A DNA stretch of 64,000 nucleotides from Pogonophryne albipinna (lineage: Eukaryota; Chordata; Actinopteri; Perciformes; Artedidraconidae). Position numbers and translations under genes: made by a program. The notes under the pieces were generated by a model, which worked only from the letters and a program-made list of their open reading frames with translations, was not told where the DNA came from and did not search any database. Below are positions 34,378-64,000 of this stretch, piece by piece (position 1 is the first letter of the stretch; each line of letters opens with the position of its first letter). The DNA lies in the NCBI GenBank assembly GCA_028583405.1, contig CM053247.1, forward strand, positions 8,872,946 through 8,936,945, given 5' to 3'.

Positions 34378-35489
34378 TTTTCTGCACGTTAAGCATTTAA
34401 GAGTCCTATTATTGAGCTGAACCGGTGGAGGATGCATGCTTTCCTTTGGCTGTAGTGTTCAAAACAAGACAGCACAGTGGCTGTGTTTTCAATGGTCCTA
34501 TTCACTGGTTTCTGTGCGTGTTCTTGAATACTTGAATAGTCTTGCAGCCCATTTGCATCTTGAAAGAAACAGCATTGAGGCCAGCATCACAATATACTAT
34601 TCAGTGGCTGCGGGTCCACAAAATGTATAATGTTTCCCGTAGGAAAGTGACACATTTCTGATGTCATCTTTTGGCTCAGATTTACTGTTGCTTAACTTAA
34701 TACAACACAAAAAAGGAGAAATCTGAGTGAATGAACTCTCATTGTGTGAACAATGTTAAATCTTATCAGGTTGGCAAGCTAAAGGGCCGTCATTGTATAT
34801 TGAAATTAAGTGGAGGAGGGTGTCATTTAATTATTATTTTACACACTGATTTGTCAGAGGTTTCAACTGCTCTCTGAAAATGATTATCTTTAATACTTGC
34901 CTAAATTCGAGAGATCCATCATTGCTTTTGGTAGCCAATTAAGGTCTCTTGACAAATGCCAGTAAAGATATTTGTTGTTTCACCTTACTGATTATTGTGT
35001 CATGACAGGACTTTCTGTAGCAAACGCAGAAATGACTTAATTGACATTGATATTTTATAAATAGGTTAATACAAATCTTTAAAATTGATTTTTGAATGAT
35101 AATAAAGCGTTGAGAATAGACTATCTTTTTGTATTGCATTTCAGAATCAAGAGAAGGTACTTCATAGAAATATCAGTTTGAAGTGAGAGCTTCCCTAGAA
35201 GTCCCCCTTGGTACTGAATTAAATACAATTATTTTTATTTCCAAAATAAATCGTTTTTAGATAGAATCAAGTTTTCTTCCTTCAGTGAATTGCTGCCAAA
35301 CTGCTTGAAGAAGTCTCTTCACAAAACCATGGACAATAATCTAGGCCTGTTGCTTTGTATTGACAGAGAATAGATGCAGCATCCTTTTGTGTGTGCTTGT
35401 GTGGTATGACTTGATTTTATACGTTTCTTTTTTGTTTGTTTGAAATGAGTTACACTTCCTTTTACCACGTCCCAAACTCAACTATCTAA

Positions 35490-35820
35490 AAGAGAACTGT
35501 GAGCACCTCCGCTCACTCCCAGGTTAAAAAGGACAGAAGGAGTCAGGTGAATAATTATGGGTTTTTATTCCAAAAATGATCATGCGCCACTCGAATAGCA
35601 CAGGCGCTGTGCGGGGTCGTCCTGATCAGACCCGTTCTGTGGCCAGGAAATCCTCCCAGGAACCAGCCTACTGCAAGAGAGACCAGAATCAGGTTACAGG
35701 CATGCTTCTTATAGAGCGCATAATTACCTGATTCTGATCAGCTGTCTGGTCTCCGGCCGAGCCACTCCCATCACTCCAGCAGCCGGCGCCCTAACCACAC
35801 CCCGCTGCCACAAGAACATA
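35490..35820. repeat. GC-richer block of unknown type
   Basis: Base composition changes sharply from the AT-rich flanks. It carries CACCTGATTCT/AGAATCAGG-type inverted phrases (ACCAGAATCAGG near 35682 and CCTGATTCTGATCAG near 35728). It may be an LTR or dispersed repeat, but no ends were defined. Confidence 0.25.
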
Positions 35821-35929
35821 ACCTCATCAAACATTAGCCAAACATTAGCCACTGTTAGCTTAGCCGTGGTGATGTGCAACCTTGATGTAGTTTGTTTATA
35901 GCATTACGATAGCTTTTACTTCTGGCGAT

Positions 35930-36130
35930 TGCATTTACGCTTTAAAAATCACAAAGTGGTGTTAATATGTCGAGATTATCCTGCTGAACAAAACATGTGA
36001 AGTATCATAAATGTGCGTTTGCCACAGATTTTATTTTCTGCAATATTCCCAAATCCAATGGAAGAATCCCATTGCTTTTTGTCCTGGATGCGCTTGTGAT
36101 GCTAACTTCCAAGATAGCATACAACAATAA
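35930..36130. repeat. dispersed repeat, copy 2 of 3
   Basis: Contains GAGATTATCCTGCTGAACAA and AATCCCATTGCTTTTTGTCC, matching copies near 30900 and 46690. Confidence 0.55.
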
Positions 36131-37303
36131 GTCATGACTTCACCACTCCGTCGGAAACACAAGTATACATTTAAAATCCCTTTAACTGGTCAAGACTAGT
36201 CATTTACTCACATTGCATTTCTTCTACAAATATATCCATAAGACAGGATAATACAAAGGACAGGAAGCTAAAACTTCAAACTGTTATGCTAGTAGGCTTT
36301 ATATATGTCCTCCCAATATTAACTGCCTTGTCTGGACTCCCATTACACAACCACACCTGCCTGACCCTGGAGCTAATCCCTTAAACCAATTTGCGTGTCC
36401 CTCCCTTGGTGTTAACATTGCCTGCACTCTTCATTTGAACCATTTAGCTAATCTTATTAATGTCACTTGCCACTGACCGGAACCATCCGACTTCACACAC
36501 ATTAGAGGTTACCCTGCTTTACATGAGTAAAAAGATTATCTGATAATATGAATGCTGGCTTTTGCTGTTAATTGCAGGCTTGTGCTTTTGTGTTATGTAA
36601 CAAGAAGTACTTGGACTTTCTTAATGACGTTAGGGTACTAAAATACATAGTAGAATAAAGGGCTCTTTCTGGCCGTTATTAAATAATCTATACAAAGCAG
36701 TTTTTTTAAGTCATTATAGATGGCACATTTGAAAACAAAATACAACATAATAAACATTGGAATTTCCAGAATGATGGCAATGTTAAAAGAGCAATGAGGC
36801 AATGCAGTAGATCCAACAATAAACAAATTGTCACAAATTTCCATTGATGGTGTTTTTGAATTGCTCGCTTTGGCAGATTTTCAAAAGCCTTACTATGGAC
36901 AGAGAAAAGCAGACTTATTTTTCTTCTAAATTACTAGATGACAATGATTAGTCAAACATAGACACCTGCATTTAGCAGCCTCAGCTATCATTCTTTGGTT
37001 TAACTCCAGCTCAATTTTAAATCTGCAATTCCCACAATTCCTTTCATCGAGTATTAACAAAACGTGCAGTTTCTTACAATTGACCTTCTGAATCTGGGAT
37101 TATGTTTTACAGTTTGTTCTATCGAGGGATATCTCTTCAATCTTAATCATTTTTATTCCTAATCCATCTCATATTGTACCCTTCACTACTTTAATGGAGA
37201 ACATTTAAAGACATTAGAAATAATTAATTAACTTACTCAAATCAGATGGTGGTTAAGAGACACAGGAAATATCCATCCATCTAAAAAAAAAAGGTGCACC
37301 GAC

Positions 37304-37814
37304 TAGGGCTGCACGATATATGGTGTCCTGGCGATAATCGCGTTATGCGCATGCGCAATATTCACATCGCAGGACGTGCGATTTTTTTTTTTCTTTTTTT
37401 TTTTTTAGGATGTGCGATATTGAGTAGGCAAATGAACTCAAACACGTCATGTTACAATTATTTTGCTGCTTGCTACAAAAGAAAAATTTGTGCGGCTCTC
37501 ATGTCAGGGGTACTTGAGTGAGTGACATGCAGGCTCTGCAATCATTCTTGATCAGATCACAGCAGGATAACCGAGCTAGCTCAGCTTGTTGCTCTGATAA
37601 CTTAAGATCCAGAAGTCCGTGACTAAAATCCTTCATCCGGCTAAATATTGTTAAAAAAAATACCAGTTGTATAGCATTAAAGTTCAAGAAAGGATGGTTG
37701 GCGAACAAAAAAAACTGTATTTTCTTAAATTCCTGTATTTTTTCATATCGCAATATATATCGCAGGGGAAGAACATATCGCAATGTCAGTTTTTTCCAAT
37801 ATCGTGCAGCCCTA
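37304..37814. mobile_element. hAT-type MITE (511 bp)
   Basis: Both ends begin TAGGGCTGCACGATAT. The flanking 8-bp duplication GCACCGAC is exact (37296-37303 and 37815-37822). Inside both ends are ATCGCGATA-like motifs. It is the same family as 17826-19354. Confidence 0.92.
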
Positions 37815-37852
37815 GCACCGACAATAGATATCATGCCCACATTCATTTGAGC

Positions 37853-38280
37853 TTATAGCCGCTTTCACACCAAGTACTTAGCCGGTACTTGTCCCCGGTA
37901 CTTGTTCCCCCCGCACTCTTAAGTCCCTCGAACTGTCCTAGATCGCGTTCTGACCGGAATAAGTCCCTGAGGGAGGATTAGGCAAATGAAGCCGCTGACG
38001 TCACTTCTTCTTCTTCGGTTTTGGGTTCACAAAACTTTTCAGAGTTTTACGGGGCGTGGTTTGCAAATTGCCCAGCCAATCAGAAATTGTTAGTGTGGCC
38101 GACACACCCACGAACCATTTCCTCCTCAGGAAAGTACTACCTCGCTAGCAGGGACTATCTGGGGGTGAAAAGGTTTGTGCGAACTAGGGACTAGTTCCAG
38201 ATCCTTTTTGGTGTGAAACCAAATCTCCCCCCCTATCGGCCTAGTTCGGGGGGAAAAGTACTCTGTGAAAGCGCCTAATA
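37853..38280. mobile_element. MITE related to the element at 24165-24862
   Basis: The ends read GCCGCTTTCACACC and, inward from the right, GGCGCTTTCACAGAG. The interior shares GACCGGAATAAGTCCCTG-like and GAAGCCGCTGACGTCACTTC phrases with the 24 kb copy. It lies only 38 bases from the preceding hAT MITE. Confidence 0.7.
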
Positions 38281-38306
38281 GTATAAAAGTCTCTCCCTGC
38301 TCTTAA

Positions 38307-38748
38307 AGGGGCCCTATTACTGTATGCTTCTTTGGGTTGTCTCTTTCCTGTAGTATGCTATATAGGTTTTTGTACACGTAAATGATCTGCAAAGGCTAAC
38401 ATCAACATCCCAAAGAGGTCCTCTCCCACACACACACCCCCCCCCCCCCCCCCCCCCTTCCTGAAATGCCTTCATTGTAGTCCTTTGTTTACATCCGTAG
38501 CATATTGACATCACTAGGTAACAATCGCTCCAGCACTTTGTACGTTATTGCACTTTGTACTTGAGGTGGCCAGCTAAACAATCAGAGCAGACTGGGCTCT
38601 GGTTTCAGACAGAGGGTGAAAATAGGTGCTGCAGCACAGGCAGTACGAGCAAAATAAATACCATTTGAACATTAAAGCATGTAAACATGTCGCAGTAGAG
38701 GCACAAAATAGGATTATGAAAACTGAAAATATGCATAATAGGGCCCCT
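38307..38748. mobile_element. piggyBac-type MITE, copy A (442 bp)
   Basis: Flanked on both sides by TTAA (38303-38306 and 38749-38752), the target of piggyBac elements. Ends read AGGGGCCCTATTA inward on both sides. Conserved interior phrases are AGACTGGGCTCTGGTTTCAG and GGTGCTGCAGCACAGGCAGT. It contains a C-homopolymer of about 28 bases near 38430. Confidence 0.88.
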
Positions 38749-38819
38749 TTAAACGGAATTAAATGTAAATAATACCACCAGTGTAGGATAGAAGCTATTA
38801 TTGTCCTGAGGCCTGTACG

Positions 38820-39100
38820 ACGAAGCCGGTTCAACATAACCTGGATATGTTTGAGTTAGCCGGTTGGCCTAATCCAAAACATACGCGCTCTCGCTAAACG
38901 GTCCTACGACGCTGGTTATCAAGTGGATCGCTCAAGCCAGCCGTGCCCCATCTAGTTAGGTGCGCTTTCACATGAAAGGGGTGGTATTTGGAGCATTCGT
39001 CCAATCACAAACATGGACAAGCGTACTGACAGCGCAGCCCCGAGTTTTCCCTGAAGTTAGCCCACTAAGCGAAAATCCTGCTTCGTAGTACAGGCCTCTG
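38820..39100. repeat. dispersed repeat with inverted ends, unclassified
   Basis: GAGGCCTGTACGACGAAGCC near 38810 and its near-complement GCTTCGTAGTACAGGCCTC near 39081 form inverted ends of a likely MITE of about 300 bases. Confidence 0.55.
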
Positions 39101-39416
39101 GTCTGATTTGTCTACTCTACTGTACATCTTGTTGCCCTGTAATTGAAAAATAACAGGCATCGATACATCAGCAGCCAGTAAATTATTCCACCCCTGAGTG
39201 TCCATTAATCATATCACAGGTTGCTAACACGTTTTAATCAGCTCATTGAAATAAACCAATAATATACATTTTAGGGATTTATTTTAATTTAATTTAAGGT
39301 CTGCCAGATAACGGTGAGGGAAACGGTTGCTGTACCCTGTGTGTTTCGGTATGTGTGTGTCATTCAGGGTGTATTATCTGAATATGGATGAGATCATAGC
39401 CCTGTTTAACAGTCAG

Positions 39417-39669
<253 letters not shown>

Positions 39670-39930
39670 CGCACTTCCACTTCACATGGTGCTGACTCAC
39701 CCTGCTGCACAGACGAGACTGGAAGTAAAACGTTCTGTACGGTTACTGCAGCTATTTTAGCCAAGCATATATTAGTCACTTTAATATCTTATAATTAAAA
39801 GACGTTAAACACACAGAGAAATAGAAATATTGAAGCACAGACAATTAAAGACATTGAAATCTGGAATAAGATGATGTCAACAAAAGTCTTGGCATTGTTA
39901 ATTCATCTCGACTGAAGTATAAACATTTAA

Positions 39931-40234
39931 AGAGGCCCTATTATGCTTTTTTGGGGTTTTCCCTTTCCTTTAGTGTGTTATAGGTGTTTGTGAATGGCCT
40001 GCCTGACACATATCCATTGGATTCCTTTGTTTACTTCTGTGACATAGTGAAATCCCAATGCAACACTGGCGCTTCTATTGGCTAGTGTTCCAACATCTAA
40101 AAAGCAGTTGACCAATTATAACAGCCAGCTAAACAATCTTTCAGACATAGGGTGAGAAGAGGTGCTGCAGCACAGGCAGCAAAAGATAAATAAAATACAA
40201 TAAGGAACCTGAAAATGAGCATAATATGTCCTTT
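39931..40234. mobile_element. piggyBac-type MITE, copy B (304 bp)
   Basis: TTAA flanks both ends (39927-39930 and 40235-40238). The left end reads AGAGGCCCTATTATGC and the right end is diverged (GCATAATATGTCCTTT). The interior GGTGCTGCAGCACAGGCAGC matches the other copies. It is shorter than copy A by internal deletion. Confidence 0.85.
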
Positions 40235-40598
40235 TTAAATCAGCCATTGTTCAGTCAAGGAAAATGAAAAGCATTCAGCTCTTTTTACAGCAATGCCCTG
40301 ATTTCCCATTAAGTCAAGCTAAGTTAGATTTAGAACTATGAAATAGCAAACACCTTTTCCGTGACTGAAGGATATACAGCCACAAAGATAAAAACAATGA
40401 TGAAATGTCAAATAAAAACAATCAATAACAACCCTATCTGCGAAATAACCAAAGCAGGACCCCTGCCGGTCTTGTAGATCAATGTATTGCTGTCTTTCCT
40501 GGACTCTACATTATTTACCATGTAGCCTGAAGCCTGCATGTGTGCTTTGGAACCTGCTTCTATAACATCTCTCCTCTCTGTCTCTTTGTGTTTTCCAG

Positions 40599-40691
40599 AT
40601 GTACCACTCTGACCAAGGCGTTGACTTCCTGGACCTCTCCTTCCGTATCCTTGGCAGCCCTGCAGAACTGGGCCCAGCATACAGAAATTGA
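40599..40691 (+). other. upstream ORF in rusc2 5' untranslated region (30 codons)
   Basis: The exon that holds the rusc2 start begins with ATG directly at the acceptor (TTTTCCAG/ATG). It opens 30 codons starting MYHSDQGVDFLDLSF and stops at 40691, 81 bases before the main ATG and in the same frame. It could be a translated, regulatory upstream frame, or simply leader sequence. Confidence 0.45.
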
Positions 40692-40772
40692 ACACAAACC
40701 TCCACAAAACCACATATACACCATCCCCTTCAACCTGCTCTGCTCCTGCCTCACGCTCCATCCTCCTGGACC

Positions 40773-60891
<20,119 letters not shown>

Positions 60892-62400
60892 ATCAACGAG
60901 CGGAATTAATGCGATATATTTGGAGATAGACAGCCACACACCCAATTAAACAAAACCTGTTTTTCGCGGATAACTGTATATTTATTTGGGGTGATTCCTG
61001 AAAAAGAAAATATGTACAGACACATACAGGGGAAGCATGCAAGCTGAAAAACTTCAAGGGTATATCCTGACAAGTATGCATGCATACATCCATAAACCAA
61101 AAGCTGGACAAGAAAAACCCAAAGACACTCTGACGTGAAGCTAGCGTAACCGTGACTGTCCGATGTCAAAATCATCATAGGAGAGGCTAATCACAGATAT
61201 ACACAATATGATAATATAACATGCCTAGCTGCACTCCGCTGTACTGTCTGTACGCTCACCTCGCTGTGCCACACTCATGTAGAAACCTGTGGATCCTTAC
61301 TTTTTTTTGGTAAGGTGGTTGTAAAAGGAAAAAAAAGTGTCTGCTTCAGTTGCATATTATTATTCATATAAGCCAAGAAGAAAAGGAGGCAAAAGTTGTA
61401 ATGTTTTTTTAATTTTACATTATTTGATCAAAGCCTATATCATGACAAAGGGATACATAGAGCTTCATTTCCATACAATACTCACTACAGCTGTGATCAA
61501 TTGATGGCTGATATTGTTTAAATGCATGTGACCTTAAAAAAATCGTTATCCCTTCAATCTAGTTTCACCACAATCCCCCATCATCCAAGGACACTTCCGA
61601 AGAGCGAGTGGCTGCAGTCAGAGTGCATTCGGTCTAACGGTACATACTGTAAATGCATATATGACTTCCACATGTGGTAATTTATTTATTTTTCAATAAG
61701 CAGAGAGGAGCATCCTACAGAAAGACAGGGAAGGATGTCCAATGAAAGCAAAAGCATTGCTGAGGAGGCCTTTTTTTATGTGTTAGGGATACAGCCCTGA
61801 AAATGATTGCTAATTAGTTTTATGCGTTGCATTTAAAGAGGGGTAAATTATCTTATCTATGCCTTAAAGCGCTTGAGGAAAGAAAAGGGAGAATATACAT
61901 TATATTTTGTATATGCTATGAAGTGACATTTCCCCCTGATTTACGTCTAAGGAGATTCTTTAGAAAGAAAAGTATAGAGATGATAGCGAGGGGATATTTT
62001 TGTGTCGTTTAAAGGGAAACCCCAACACATTTTGTGATGGTGGTAAATGCCCAGGAATAAAATGCTGCCTTAGGTTACAAAGTCACCTAAAATGATGGTG
62101 AGTGTATACAGATGCCCAATCCAAATACTTCACAATATAAAATGGTAACAAAAATCAGTGTACATTTATTAAATAAATGAATGCTTGTGTAGTTTTTGAA
62201 AAACTTACATAGGATATAATTGTTACATTTAACATTTCTTTGTGTTCTTTTTTTGTACAGTCTTATTCTAAGCACTAAAAAAATGCATCCCACTGTATAA
62301 TACAATCCTTTAGAGCTACATGTATGAATGGTATTACTGGGTTAATGCATTTTATGTTAAATAAACGTTTAGCTTCTTTGCTAACAACCATAATGACAGC
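60892..62400 (+). other. rusc2: rusc2 3' untranslated region, end uncertain
   Basis: AT-rich sequence after the stop. AATAAA signals at 62056-62061 and 62360-62365 are candidate polyadenylation sites; which one is used cannot be told from sequence. Confidence 0.45.
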
Positions 62401-63389
62401 CAACATTGGAAGGTGTGAGGATTATTTTGGGTTCTTCCATGCAGTTTGCTGTTCATTGACATCCCGTTCAGAGTTCACTTGGAAACAAACGCAGCAGTGA
62501 AAAAACATGGAAGCTCAAGGGAAAGAGGTGAAGACAGATTGAGTTTTTATTTGGCGTTTTCTTAGCTAAATTGTTGTGCTCTGCAGAGAGAAAGAAAGAA
62601 ATAAGCCTCTGGCCATTTTCCTTTCTTTCTCTTGTTGTTTTTATCCAGGCTACTTCCTCTCTCCTCCCTGGCTGCCTGTAAATACCTCCAGCATCAATGA
62701 CACTGCTCCTCTCTCTCTGTCCAGGCTATATGACGTGTATGTATGACATTATCAAACTAATATGGATGTTAAATAACAAAGTGCTCAACTGAAAAGGCTC
62801 CTGTCTTTTGTCCTTGAATGAAATGACTAAAAAGGTTTGTAGTTTGCTGCATTAAAGAAATAGTGGATTACCAGAACATCTGTAGAACGATTTCAAGCAT
62901 ATTTTTTAGTAAAACACAATCCTTTCATTGGTCAAAATGTCTCTTTTCTGGGACACTTGTTATTGGGTGACCCTGAAAAAACACTTAAAATAACTGCAAA
63001 CTAGAATGTGAATTGAGAAGAACGCATAGTGTGCCAATTTGCACACTTCTATTTGTGTTGAATAAAAATGTATTTCTTAATAAACAAAAACACACAGCTC
63101 TCCCTCAAATGTTCACAATTTGCATTTGCTCTGATGTTGCAGCACAAGAATGAAGTTGAAGTTCATGAAGACAGCTAACTAACGTTCAACCCAGTCTCAC
63201 GGCATTTCGTGTTATAGTCACGACATTTAATCTATTGATTCGTGTTCACCAACACGATTTTCCCCTTTTTTTCGTGTCACACAGAACGATTTTAAAAGCA
63301 ATGTATTTCTATTGGTAGTATGTTTCGTGCCTGCAGCACGTCTTTTTGTCCGGTCGGGTCTTGGAAGACCGGAAGCTGTGGGGTTCATA
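62401..63389. other. intergenic sequence, nothing firmly recognised
   Basis: No gene. From about 63190, TCAACCCAGTCTCACGGCAT and CACGACATTTAATCTATTGA look like the start of a dispersed repeat that leads into the copy at 63390-64000. Confidence 0.4.
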
Positions 63390-64000
63390 AAAACATGTTC
63401 TTACTCAATATCAAGCCACGATTATTGTTTTTATTTTAAATGGTATAATGTCAGACTTTTTTTTCCGTCTGTGAGGAAAATAAATGGGGCTCAGTGCCTC
63501 AGAATACTGAAATCTGTATTTTTTAAAATATTTTGTTATTCTTTTCTAGATAACACACTGTTATTTACTCACCAATAACACACAATTATCCTTGCTTTTA
63601 TTTATTGGTTTAATTCCATAATCTCTGGCTTTTTTGGCGTCCGTCAGGAACTGAATTTCAAAATAAAAATAATCGGAAACAGACGTAGGCCTATATGGGA
63701 CATTTCGAGCATCATTGCGATACACAGCCACTGAACTGATTACCCAAGATCCTCAGCTATGGTTTAAGCTCGGTGATTGGATGTTTTAGCCGCAATGCAC
63801 GTTGGGATATGGTGTTAATGCGATATGAAATCCGAAAAATCCTACACATGCTGGCTATTGTGTTTCGGAAAATGTTCTATGGGACGTCTCTACTGAACGT
63901 TTTCATTTTTCCCACAATTAGAAGTTGCCAGTATTAAACACATTGGTGTTATCAAATGTAAAACATATAATTAATAAATGGGTGAAAATCGCTTGTATCC
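63390..64000 (+). repeat. diverged copy of the 26.7 kb inverted-repeat unit, cut by the window end
   Basis: Shared phrases include CTTACTCAATATCAAGCCAC, AACACACAATTATCCTTG, CACATGCTGGCTATTGTGTT and AACATATAATTAATAAATGG, in the same order as 26905-27590. It is a single copy with no inverted arm inside the window and carries small deletions. Confidence 0.8.

Overview
The window looks like a bony (teleost) fish genome. It has vertebrate-type split genes with GT-AG introns, very long GT/CA microsatellites, tRNA-derived SINEs, LINE remnants, and many short non-autonomous DNA transposons of hAT, piggyBac and PIF/Harbinger type. There are no prokaryotic operons, rRNA genes, canonical tRNA genes or CRISPR arrays.

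Left end (1-6.1 kb, minus strand): a secreted-protein gene starts with a signal-peptide exon (6012-6072). It continues into one 3.7 kb exon (2116-5781 or 5806) made almost entirely of 33-bp and 39-bp units coding for Pro/Gln-rich repeats. Fragments further downstream on the minus strand resemble the cysteine-rich end of the ZP3 egg-coat family. Their reading phase does not join cleanly to the repeat exon, so this is either an unusual ZP-like gene or a broken one.

Middle (6-40.6 kb): no complete host coding exon is visible. A CpG-rich block at 11.2-11.7 kb ends a possible untranslated first exon with a perfect splice donor at 11400/11401. If it belongs to rusc2, the next 29 kb is that gene's first intron. 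This stretch is crowded with transposon relics. Most striking is a nested stack at 25.8-31.7 kb: an AGTC-rich hAT-like element has been split by a long inverted repeat, which itself encloses a deleted hAT transposon, and a further hAT-like element sits in its right part.

Right part (40.6-60.9 kb, plus strand): the main gene is a clear orthologue of RUSC2 (iporin), a RUN- and SH3-domain trafficking adaptor. I resolved twelve coding exons (40773-60891). All junctions keep phase and give 1655 residues. Its introns carry more transposons, including a composite piggyBac-type element at 48.1-49.6 kb that holds a Harbinger-type element and a SINE, and three large GT/CA microsatellites lie in or near the gene.

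The tail (60.9-64 kb) holds the rusc2 3' untranslated region and then a diverged copy of the repeat that forms the inverted arms at 26.7-30.1 kb.
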